In this document: piece after piece, positions 7,117 through 14,329 of the stretch | Position numbering within the stretch: the first letter of the stretch is position 1 | Layout of the letters: each line of letters opens with the position of its first letter | Assembly: GCA_964427965.1 (NCBI GenBank) | Contig: CAYRWK010000009.1 | Coordinates: 1-20,230, forward strand | Source of the DNA: CAYRWK01 sp964427965 | GTDB taxonomy: Bacteria; Patescibacteriota; WWE3; UBA101185; UBA10185 | DNA: 20,230 bases | Direction of reading: 5' to 3' | The notes under the pieces: generated by a model | What the model was told of the DNA's origin: nothing | Seen by the model: the letters and a program-made list of their open reading frames with translations, nothing else | Database searches by the model: none | Made by a program: the position numbers and the translations under genes

Positions 7117-8334
7117 TCATAGCAATAATAATCTTTGCAGCTGACCAATATTTTCTTCCATATTAAACATCTCTTTGGCTGTTTCACAGGCGTTTTTACC
7201 AAGAGTCACACCTAAATCGGGATCTGCCAAAAGCTTGTTAACAGCAACAGCAATAGCCTGAGCATCTCTTTGAGGAATAATAAGACCTGTTTTGTTATCA
7301 GTTATTAGATCAGTAATACTGCCTGCAGCTGTTGTAACAATAGGTAGGGAGGCTAAAGAGGCTTCAATAACAGCTGTTGGAACTCCATCAGCATCACCCT
7401 CACCTGTTTCCAAGCTTGGTAACACAAACATATCAGCTGTTTTATAAAAAGAAACCACTTGGCTGTAAGGCACCCCTTTGTCAGCACCTTCAATAAACAC
7501 TCTATCATTTAGATTCTTTTGATTAATAAGATCCACAAGTTTTTGATACAAATGACCGCCACCACCCACAATATGCATTTCAAAATCCACACCTTGTTGC
7601 TTTAAAATATCTGCCGCTTCAACCAAATACTCCAAACCCTTCTTCTCAACAAACCTACCTTGAGTAAAAATATACGGTCTTACAGGTTTTTGAATATCGG
7701 ACACAAAGTTAGCAATATAATCAGCATCAACCCCGTGATACACCATAAAGATATTCTCGTTATCCCCAGCAAGTTCCTTACACTTTTTGTACGCGGCTTT
7801 ATTACACACACTCACAAACTTAGCTCTAATGGCTTTTTCTTTAACCAGCGTCCCTTCCACAAAAACATCTTTAGCATGCCCCGATACACTAAACGGAATA
7901 TCCAAAATAATTGAAGCAACCATAGCAATAGTAGAAGGATCAGACATAAAATGTGCATGAATATGATCTACATGAAAATCTTGGATAATTTTAGTATAAC
8001 CAACAGCCTTAAGAAAAAAGTACACTCGTTTTATAGGATTTTTAGTAAAATCCTGCATTACAAGTTTAAAAGCTTGCAATACTTTTGCAGGTTTTGCAAT
8101 AAAAAAACATAAAGCTTTAATAGAAAGCAGTAAACTCAATCTCTTAAAACATGTAACCTCCTCAACCCCCTTGTAAAACTCAGCCGAGGCTTTTTGCAAA
8201 GACAACACTTGAATATCCAAATTACCAAACTCAATAAGCTTAGCTATTTCCCTTTGGATAAAGGTCTCCGTACGCCTGGGAAATTCAGGCACGAAATACA
8301 AAACTTTTTTAGCTTTAGTTGTTGCCATTTCCAT
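7117..8334 (-). CDS. GT4 family glycosyltransferase (WcaL/colanic-acid type)
   Basis: A 405-residue GT4 enzyme resembling the WcaL/AmsK branch used in exopolysaccharide synthesis. Typical marks are FVPEFPRRTETFIQREI near the start, HIHAHF (124-129) and SGHAKDVF (151-158) in the acceptor half, and GRFVEKKG (226-233) for donor phosphate binding. The motif at the active site is GDADGVPTAVIEAS, where an aspartate (D316) takes the place of the first glutamate of E-x7-E and E324 is kept. The ATG at 8334 overlaps the end of the UDP-glucose dehydrogenase gene by 20 bases; a second in-frame ATG at 8328 is equally possible, and neither has a strong Shine-Dalgarno. The overlap suggests translational coupling with the UDP-glucuronate supplier. 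Confidence 0.83.
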   Translation of the reverse strand: MEMATTKAKKVLYFVPEFPRRTETFIQREIAKLIEFGNLDIQVLSLQKASAEFYKGVEEVTCFKRLSLLLSIKALCFFIAKPAKVLQAFKLVMQDFTKNPIKRVYFFLKAVGYTKIIQDFHVDHIHAHFMSDPSTIAMVASIILDIPFSVSGHAKDVFVEGTLVKEKAIRAKFVSVCNKAAYKKCKELAGDNENIFMVYHGVDADYIANFVSDIQKPVRPYIFTQGRFVEKKGLEYLVEAADILKQQGVDFEMHIVGGGGHLYQKLVDLINQKNLNDRVFIEGADKGVPYSQVVSFYKTADMFVLPSLETGEGDADGVPTAVIEASLASLPIVTTAAGSITDLITDNKTGLIIPQRDAQAIAVAVNKLLADPDLGVTLGKNACETAKEMFNMEENIGQLQRLLLL

Positions 8335-9697
8335 TAGATCTTAAAAGGGCAGAAACCGTCATATAGCTTTCGTCTTTTTGTCTTTCTATACCATTGGTAC
8401 GCTTGCCAATAGCAAAATACTCAAACTCCATATCCTGAACAATTTTCTTATCTAACAAGTTTCTACCGTCAAAAATTACCGCCTCTTTTAGCAAAGATTT
8501 CACCTTGTCTAAATCGATGCCTCTAAACTCATCCCACTCTGTAAGCAACAATAAAGCGTCAGAGCCCTTTGTTGCATCATAGCAATCCTTGCAATAAGTA
8601 ATGCCAGCATCCCCTAAAGCTTTTTTAGCATTATCCGTAGCTTGAGGATCAAAAGCCCTAATATTTGCACCTAGCCCTCTTAAAACGCGAACGGCTTCAA
8701 TAGAAATAGACTCTCTGATGTCATCAGTATCATTTTTAAATGCAAGCCCAAGGCACGCAAATGTCTTACCGTTTAAGTTTTCACCAAACTTTCTAGTAAC
8801 CTTTCTAATAAAACTCTTTAACTGAAGTTTGTTAACTTCCATAACACTTCTTAAGAGTTTAAAATCATACGCCTGATCGGTTGAGGTCTTGTACAAAGCC
8901 GCTACATCCTTTGGAAAACAGCTTCCGCCATAACCTATGCTGGCGTTTAAAAAGTACCTACCTATTCTTTTATCCAAACCCATACCGTACGCCACTTTAC
9001 TCACATCAGCCCCCGCTCTTTCACATAACTGACCTATTTCGTTAATAAATGAGATTTTAGTTGCCAAAAAAGCATTAGAAGCGTACTTAATCATTTCAGC
9101 TGAACGTAAATCAGCATCAACAATAGGGGTGCCCAAGTGTTCGTATAACCTTGTCATTACTGCCAAAGCTTTGGGTGAATCTGATCCGATTACAGTTCTA
9201 TCTGTGTTTTGCATATCCTCAACAGAACAGCCCTCTCTCAAAAATTCCGGATTGGAAGCAACATCAAAATCCGTCTTATGCTTTAGATTGTTTTTAATGA
9301 TCTCTTTTACTTTTTCATTTGTACCAACAGGAACCGTACTTTTGGTAACAACAACCTTATAATCTGATAGGTTTTCTCCAATCTCTTTTGCAACTGCCCA
9401 AACAGAAGACAAGTCTGCGGCGCCGGTATCGCTTTGAGGAGTACCCACACAAATAAACACAATTTCAGCATCCTTCATGCCTTCCGCAAGAGACGTCGTA
9501 AACGACAAGCGATTTTCCTTGATATTTTTAAGAACTATTTCCGAAAGTCCCGGTTCATAAATGGGCATATCGCCGGATTTAATTCTTTCAATCTTTTTGA
9601 TATCAATATCAACTCCTTTAACATCATTTCCCCAATCTGAAAAAATTGCTGCTCCAACTAAACCTACATAACCTGTTCCAATTACACATAATTTCAT
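8315..9697 (-). CDS. ugd: UDP-glucose 6-dehydrogenase
   Basis: This cytoplasmic enzyme oxidises UDP-glucose twice with NAD+ to UDP-glucuronate, a precursor of acidic surface sugars. The 460-residue length is normal. The Rossmann fold opens with VIGTGYVGLV (5-14); FICVGTP (81-87), STVPVGT (120-126) and NPEFLREG (149-156) follow; the linker has K204 and N208 in EMIKYASNAF; and the catalytic cysteine is C260 in GYGGSCFPKD. The C-terminal domain has the LGLAFKNDTDDIRES motif. A perfect Shine-Dalgarno (AGGAGG) precedes the ATG at 9697, one of the few strong ones in the window. The gene sits between a GT2 and a GT4 gene, so at least one glycosyltransferase nearby probably uses UDP-glucuronate or a derivative. 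No enzyme making UDP-glucose is in the window. Confidence 0.96.
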   Translation of the reverse strand: MKLCVIGTGYVGLVGAAIFSDWGNDVKGVDIDIKKIERIKSGDMPIYEPGLSEIVLKNIKENRLSFTTSLAEGMKDAEIVFICVGTPQSDTGAADLSSVWAVAKEIGENLSDYKVVVTKSTVPVGTNEKVKEIIKNNLKHKTDFDVASNPEFLREGCSVEDMQNTDRTVIGSDSPKALAVMTRLYEHLGTPIVDADLRSAEMIKYASNAFLATKISFINEIGQLCERAGADVSKVAYGMGLDKRIGRYFLNASIGYGGSCFPKDVAALYKTSTDQAYDFKLLRSVMEVNKLQLKSFIRKVTRKFGENLNGKTFACLGLAFKNDTDDIRESISIEAVRVLRGLGANIRAFDPQATDNAKKALGDAGITYCKDCYDATKGSDALLLLTEWDEFRGIDLDKVKSLLKEAVIFDGRNLLDKKIVQDMEFEYFAIGKRTNGIERQKDESYMTVSALLRSNGNGNN

Positions 9698-9726
9698 AGA
9701 AATACCTCCTAAGTATTAAATAAAAA

Positions 9727-10494
9727 CTAGAAATGGTTTGTTTTGGGTTTATACTTACCCTTCAAATCCATTAAGCGTATTAAAACAAGATCTCGACTCA
9801 TCTTGTAAGTATTTTGCAAAAAGTTGAATCTATTGGTTTTTACGTATGTCCATGTGATGCCTACTGCCTTTATTTTATAACCCAATTTTCTTGCAACAAA
9901 CAGCACCTCAACGTCAAGTGCTCCAAAAAAAGGTTTTTTAATAACTTTTGTATTTGGACCGTACACTACTAATTTGCTAAAAATTGTTTTTGCTACCTCT
10001 GACTTATAAAGTTTAAACCCGCATTGGCTGTCCTGAATTCCGGGAAGAGTCAGTATTCTTACTAATAAATTAAACACTCTACCCACAAAATGTCTGTAGA
10101 AAGGCTCGTTTATTCTTACAGCCCCGGGACCCTCTCTTGAAGCAATCACTACATCAAAATCCTGATCTTTCATCCAAACTGAAAGTTTTTTAAGATCAGA
10201 AATAGGTGTCGCCATATCAGCATCTACAAGACAAATATACTGACCCGAGGCCTCGCGAACTCCCGTTATTAAAGCCCCCGATTTACCAAGATGAGGATTT
10301 TTAATAAGTCTTATTTCAGGATTTGAGATCGCATATTCCTTAACAATATCTGCGGTGTCATCCACACTTCCATCATCTACCAAAACAACCTCAAATGATG
10401 GTGAAAAAGACCTCATAAACCCCAAAACTTGAGTTAATGAAGATGTGATATTACCTGCCTCGTTATATGTTGGGATAACAATAGAATATTCCAT
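9727..10494 (-). CDS. GT2 polyprenyl-phosphate glycosyltransferase (ALG5-like)
   Basis: A 255-residue family GT2 enzyme. MEYSIVIPTYNEAGNI opens the GT-A fold; VDDGSVDDT (39-47) binds the nucleotide; DAD (91-93) is the metal-binding motif; and SQCGFKLY (156-163) is typical of the dolichyl-phosphate beta-glucosyltransferase (ALG5) branch. It should transfer a hexose from a nucleotide sugar to undecaprenyl (or another polyprenyl) phosphate at the inner face of the membrane. The frame is open to 10545, but the upstream part would overlap the previous gene and lacks family similarity, so the ATG at 10494 is used. No Shine-Dalgarno is visible; the gap to the previous gene is 23 bases. The lipid-linked product could feed the GT-C enzyme at 804-2369. 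The sugar is a guess. Confidence 0.83.
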   Translation of the reverse strand: MEYSIVIPTYNEAGNITSSLTQVLGFMRSFSPSFEVVLVDDGSVDDTADIVKEYAISNPEIRLIKNPHLGKSGALITGVREASGQYICLVDADMATPISDLKKLSVWMKDQDFDVVIASREGPGAVRINEPFYRHFVGRVFNLLVRILTLPGIQDSQCGFKLYKSEVAKTIFSKLVVYGPNTKVIKKPFFGALDVEVLFVARKLGYKIKAVGITWTYVKTNRFNFLQNTYKMSRDLVLIRLMDLKGKYKPKTNHF

Positions 10495-10517
10495 AATTTT
10501 TTTATTTGGAGATAGCC

Positions 10518-11672
10518 TTATTTGGATCCGGCATCCTTCCTCCAAATAATTTTACTATATATGGTAAAGTTCCACACCAATCCCAAAACTATACCTACAA
10601 AAAACGCCCCATTAGCAACAAAGATACCGGTACCAAATGTGTTTACGGCAAATCCTACAAGCCAACTTCTAAATAAAATAGGTAGGTATGAAAAGAAATA
10701 GTACATGCCAATGCTAATTAAAGTTTTGGAGAAAGACATGATCTTGCGATCCTTAAACGACCAAGTGTTGTTTAAAACATAAGTTGCTGTCATAGCAACA
10801 AGTCCGGAAATTGCGCTTGCTGCAGTAGTGGCAGAAGAATTACTACTATTTGAGGAGGATAGAGCGAGACGAAGGGCATTAAACAACAGTGTATCTGTAA
10901 AAAGCCCGGCAAAGCCCACCACAATAAATTTAACAAAATGTCTGCTTTCGTGGAGTCGTATTTGCAAGACAGCCTTAAGGGAGTCGATTGCGTTGTTACG
11001 CTCCATTTTGGATGTGCCACGATCCCTTAGGCCAAAAGCTATAGGAACTTCTTTAAATTTGGCTCCAAGTTTATGAATTCTAAACAACAGTTGAATTTTA
11101 TAGGCAAAACCGCGAGACAGTTCATCAAAAATACCAAGTTGATCTGCAAATCCTTTTACGCGGGTAACTTTAAATCCAGAAGTAAAGTCATTAACATCAA
11201 AAATCCACAGGACTAGTTTAGAAACAATGTTTCCTCCCCAACTTTGCAACTTGCGCATAATCGCCCATTCTGAAGGAATACTTCCACCTTTGGTAAAACG
11301 GGATCCGATAATGTAGTCGTAACCCGCATCTAACTCAGCAATAAGCCTGACTAAATCTTTGGGATCATGTTGAAAGTCCGCGTCCATTTCAACTAGAGCG
11401 TCAGCTTTTAATTCTTTCATCGCGTACCTAAACCCGTAAACATATGCAGCACCTAAACCTGCCTTTTTCTCCTCGGGCAATAAATGGAGATTTTCGTACA
11501 CCATAGCCAGCTGAGTAACAATTTGCCCGGTGTTATCTGTGGAATTACCGTCAACTACCAAAACATCAAATGTATGCTTTGGCATTTTTTTAAACTCCTC
11601 AAATATAATCGGTATTAAATTTTTGATATTCTCCGCCTCATTGTAAGTCGGAATAATCACTGCAATTTTCAT
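10518..11672 (-). CDS. Polyprenyl-phosphate mannosyltransferase-like GT2 fused to GtrA
   Basis: A 384-residue fusion. Residues 1 to about 235 are a DPM1-like GT2 domain: AVIIPTYNEAENI, VVDGNSTDNT (39-48), metal-binding DAD (97-99), GSRFTKGG (123-130) and DFTSGFKV (162-169). Residues about 246-378 form a GtrA domain with four membrane helices and the conserved N-N-T-W-S-F (301-306). This architecture is known from Pyrococcus furiosus DPM synthase and many bacterial homologues. It should charge polyprenyl phosphate with mannose or a similar hexose, with the GtrA part anchoring it or helping move the lipid sugar across. A short Ser/Asn/Thr-rich loop (272-284) links the first two helices. The ATG at 11672 is two bases after the previous stop with no Shine-Dalgarno, so translation is probably coupled. 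Confidence 0.88.
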   Translation of the reverse strand: MKIAVIIPTYNEAENIKNLIPIIFEEFKKMPKHTFDVLVVDGNSTDNTGQIVTQLAMVYENLHLLPEEKKAGLGAAYVYGFRYAMKELKADALVEMDADFQHDPKDLVRLIAELDAGYDYIIGSRFTKGGSIPSEWAIMRKLQSWGGNIVSKLVLWIFDVNDFTSGFKVTRVKGFADQLGIFDELSRGFAYKIQLLFRIHKLGAKFKEVPIAFGLRDRGTSKMERNNAIDSLKAVLQIRLHESRHFVKFIVVGFAGLFTDTLLFNALRLALSSSNSSNSSATTAASAISGLVAMTATYVLNNTWSFKDRKIMSFSKTLISIGMYYFFSYLPILFRSWLVGFAVNTFGTGIFVANGAFFVGIVLGLVWNFTIYSKIIWRKDAGSK

Positions 11673-11674
11673 AG

Positions 11675-11935
11675 CTATAGCAGATTTAATACTATAAAAA
11701 TAAGAGCAAAAACAAGTGCACTGAATAGTATATACTCCGTAACCACTTTTGTCTTCAGCCGCTCTTCTTTTTTATGGTGAAACACACCCCACAGAACAAA
11801 AAATAAACAAATAAGTCCGCCAATAATAAGCTGGTAAGTAAAACTATGGCTAAACAAAACGAACAGAACAACTAAGGCAATTAAACCAAGCCCTAGCAAA
11901 ATATATTCGGTTAAATGCTTTTCATGTTCTATCAT
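11675..11935 (-). CDS. Small three-helix membrane protein of unknown function
   Basis: An 86-residue protein I do not recognise. It has a short charged N-terminus (MIEHEKHLTEY), two hydrophobic segments (about 11-29 and 33-51), a positively charged loop (HHKKEERLKTK, about 53-63), and a third hydrophobic segment (about 66-86) reaching the C-terminus. By the positive-inside rule the basic loop should be cytoplasmic. Its start overlaps the stop of the CAP-domain gene by four bases (ATGA), and only two bases separate its stop from the DPM-GtrA gene, so it is locked into one operon with both. A role as a partner of either neighbour is plausible but unproven. Confidence 0.75.
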   Translation of the reverse strand: MIEHEKHLTEYILLGLGLIALVVLFVLFSHSFTYQLIIGGLICLFFVLWGVFHHKKEERLKTKVVTEYILFSALVFALIFIVLNLL

Positions 11936-12918
11936 AAAATTTTACCAGGCAAAAGAGCGAACAACATACCTGTGACACTAACAATTAAAAAGATTAAATG
12001 AGCGAGAGAATGTCCGCTCACTTTTACAATAGCATGTCTGGCTGAATACCAAATATCCAGTAACAAAAGCGATATTAAAAATAATATAAATACTACAGCT
12101 AAACCCTTTATTGCAAGAGTAACGCTAACTGCAGGAAGCACAGATTTGTTCTCCGAAACAACAGGGGTTATTGCAAACGGAGACTCGGTTAACGCACTGG
12201 CAGGCTTAACAACCGCTGAGTTTTCACCACTTTGAGTAGAATAACTATCTAAGATTCTTTGACCTTCTTCAGCTGAAGCTAGCAAACTTGGGTCTCTTGG
12301 TTTACCGAACATTTGAACCACCAGAGTAGTCTCATACCCATCCAAAACACCGTTAACAACAGCAAAGCCAATCTCATCGTAATTTTTGTTTAGTAAGTTT
12401 TCTCTATGAGAAGGAGAGTTGTACCAAGCATCTACAACATCCCTTGAGTTTGAAAAGTTTTTTGCCAAGTTTTCACCCGCATAGCTGTAATCGTAATTTG
12501 CACCTAAAATAAAATCCCAAGGTTCAGTACCTGTTGGGGAAATATGGGCCCAATAATTGTTTTTAAACATATCTTTAGCTTTGTTTTCAGCAGCAGCTGT
12601 CAACGCGGTATTTAATCTTAACGGCTCGAGACCAGCGGTTTCCCTTTGGCTATTAGTCAATTCATAAAGCTGTTTGATGGAAATATCCGAGGCATAACCC
12701 AAAACTCCAGGATATATATGAGTAAAAAGCTTAAACCCAGCAAAGAGACCAAAGAACAACAGAATATACAAAACCATTGCTGAGGATGAAAGCAGTTTTG
12801 CTCTAGTTCCATGCTCAGGATGGGGTAAAAAGTGGTACACAAATCTAAATTTCTTTATAGCACTAGGATTTTTTCTCCATTTAGGAATATTTAAAGTAAT
12901 CTTTGCAGACTTTGGCAT
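11932..12918 (-). CDS. Membrane-anchored CAP/SCP-domain protein
   Basis: A 328-residue envelope protein. A basic N-terminal tail (1-43) precedes a membrane helix (about 46-66), then a CAP domain (about 82-205; YkwD/PR-1 type), a Ser/Thr/Ala-rich linker (to about 258) and two further hydrophobic helices (about 260-285 and 304-323). The CAP signature is complete: WAHISP (H125), AGENLA (E149), AWYNSPSHRENLL (H171), then YDEIGFA and VVQMFG. These residues form the metal-binding cavity of CAP proteins, whose bacterial functions are mostly undefined. The domain should lie outside the cell. A TATAAT ends seven bases before the ATG and no Shine-Dalgarno is seen, so a leaderless transcript is likely. 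It starts a new unit after map and overlaps the small membrane gene downstream. Confidence 0.88.
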   Translation of the reverse strand: MPKSAKITLNIPKWRKNPSAIKKFRFVYHFLPHPEHGTRAKLLSSSAMVLYILLFFGLFAGFKLFTHIYPGVLGYASDISIKQLYELTNSQRETAGLEPLRLNTALTAAAENKAKDMFKNNYWAHISPTGTEPWDFILGANYDYSYAGENLAKNFSNSRDVVDAWYNSPSHRENLLNKNYDEIGFAVVNGVLDGYETTLVVQMFGKPRDPSLLASAEEGQRILDSYSTQSGENSAVVKPASALTESPFAITPVVSENKSVLPAVSVTLAIKGLAVVFILFLISLLLLDIWYSARHAIVKVSGHSLAHLIFLIVSVTGMLFALLPGKIL

Positions 12919-12924
12919 TAGAAA

Positions 12925-12939
12925 AATTATACAATAATT
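12925..12939 (-). promoter_or_regulatory. -10 element inside an AT palindrome before the CAP gene
   Basis: The minus strand reads AATTAT-TGT-ATAATT, a perfect 6+3+6 inverted repeat that contains the -10 TATAAT (12931-12926). The -10 ends seven bases before the CAP gene ATG. No recognisable -35. The stem is made only of A-T pairs, so it is a poor terminator for the ribosomal operon upstream; a promoter or operator fits better. Confidence 0.45.
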
Positions 12940-12957
12940 ATGGGAGTTACGGGTTAT

Positions 12958-13701
12958 TTAAAGTTTAGTAATTACTACAGACCCATTTTTTGTAACAGCA
13001 ACCGTGTGCTCAAAAAGTCCGGATAGACTCCTATCGGCAGTTCGCAGAGTCCACCCATCTCGCTCAAGAGCTAGCTTTGGTGAACCTTTTTGGTAAATTA
13101 CTTCTATTGCAAACACCATGCCTTCTTTAATCTCAGGTCCGGTATTCTTTTTACCGTACCCCGGTATATAAGGATCTTCGTGCAAATCTTTTCCAACACC
13201 GTGACCCACAAGTTCCGTAGAAACCGTATAACCGGCTTTTTGAATGATTTGTTGAATAGAGTTAGAAATGTCTCCTATATGCTTGCCAATTGTACAAGCG
13301 GCGATAGCAGCATTAAGCGCATTTTCACCGGCCTGCAAAAACTTTTGCTCTTTATTAGTTGCTATTTCAACAGAATATGATAAATCAGTATGAAAGCCTT
13401 TATAGAAGGCTCCGAGGTCTACGCTTAATACATCGCCATCTCTTAGTGCGTAGTTATTGGGAATACCGTGCACTATACCCTCATTCACATTTAAACAAGT
13501 TGTAAATTTATAATCCTCAACCATCTTAAAAGAAGGTTTGGCTCCCGAAGTTATTATTATTTCCTCCGCGATTTTATCTAAATCGGCCAGTACCGCACCT
13601 GTTTTTGCAGCATCTAATACTTTCCTAAGAGCTAACGCAGTTATTTTTCCACCCTCAACCATTAACGCAATATCTTCAGGTTTTTTAATTTTTATTGCCA
13701 T
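12958..13701 (-). CDS. map: Methionine aminopeptidase, type I
   Basis: Removes the initiator methionine from nascent proteins with two metal ions. The 247-residue product has no N-terminal zinc-finger extension, as in simple bacterial type Ia enzymes. All five metal ligands of the pita-bread fold can be placed: the two Asp in SVDLGAFYKGFHTDLS (11 apart), the His in GHGVGKDLHEDP, the Glu in FAIEV and the Glu in LFEHTVAV; the substrate-binding His is in NEGIVHGIPN. The frame begins at 13719, but the ATG at 13701 gives the standard MAIKIKKPEDI start and avoids overlapping adk; it lies 7 bases after the adk stop. adk-map after secY is the standard bacterial order, but the infA and alpha-operon genes that usually follow are absent here. 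Confidence 0.96.
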   Translation of the reverse strand: MAIKIKKPEDIALMVEGGKITALALRKVLDAAKTGAVLADLDKIAEEIIITSGAKPSFKMVEDYKFTTCLNVNEGIVHGIPNNYALRDGDVLSVDLGAFYKGFHTDLSYSVEIATNKEQKFLQAGENALNAAIAACTIGKHIGDISNSIQQIIQKAGYTVSTELVGHGVGKDLHEDPYIPGYGKKNTGPEIKEGMVFAIEVIYQKGSPKLALERDGWTLRTADRSLSGLFEHTVAVTKNGSVVITKL

Positions 13702-13708
13702 ACAAGTG

Positions 13709-14329
13709 TTAAACTTCAAGTGCCTTTAAAACTGACTCAAAAACACTATCAGGAGAGGGTTCCGCATCGATTTCAATTAAAATCCCTTTTGCCCTAAAAC
13801 CTTCCAACACCTCTTGTGTATCAGAATAAAATACAGCCAATCTCTTTCTAATTCCTTCTTCAGTATCATCTTCCCTCTGATACAACTCGCCACCGCATAC
13901 GTCACATACATCTGCTACTCTCGGAGGTGCTGTGACTACGTTGTAAATCTTGCCGCATTTTCTACAAGTACGTCTGCCACTTAATCTTGCAATTGCAGTT
14001 TCAGGGGATATTTTTAAAAAAATTACTTTATCAAAACCCGGGTCAAAGTATTCAAGATCAATCTTCTTTCTTCCCCAACCGTCAAAAATAAAACCACTTG
14101 CACAATCAGGTTTTGAAACACGGTCTCTCAGTAATTCGGCAATAAAATCTTGCGGTGCTAAATTACCACCGGCAATTAAATCGGTTATTTCTTTGTATCT
14201 TGGATGTTCTTTGGGCATTGTCCTTAATGTATGCCCCGTGGAAATTATTGGAATATTAAGTTTTATACTGAGCATTTCACCAATGGTACCCTTACCGCAA
14301 CCCTGTGGCCCCATCATCAAAAGCTTCAT
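13709..14329 (-). CDS. adk: Adenylate kinase-like NMP kinase with altered NMP-binding site
   Basis: Adenylate kinase interconverts ATP + AMP and 2 ADP. The 206-residue protein has a P-loop GPQGCGKGT (7-15), a zinc-type LID with four cysteines (C122, C125, C142, C145) and the arginines of the LID and core (R119-R120, R152, R161). The order secY-adk-map supports the call. The NMP side is unusual: the common STGDMLR is STGHTLR (31-36, D to H), and DGFPRT..Q is DGWGRKKID (83-91), so the conserved Pro is Gly and the residue aligned with E. coli Q92, which reads the AMP base, is D91. T31, R36 and R87 are kept. AMP may still be the substrate, but another nucleoside monophosphate is possible. The gene starts with an ATGA overlap with the previous stop. 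Confidence 0.88.
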   Translation of the reverse strand: MKLLMMGPQGCGKGTIGEMLSIKLNIPIISTGHTLRTMPKEHPRYKEITDLIAGGNLAPQDFIAELLRDRVSKPDCASGFIFDGWGRKKIDLEYFDPGFDKVIFLKISPETAIARLSGRRTCRKCGKIYNVVTAPPRVADVCDVCGGELYQREDDTEEGIRKRLAVFYSDTQEVLEGFRAKGILIEIDAEPSPDSVFESVLKALEV

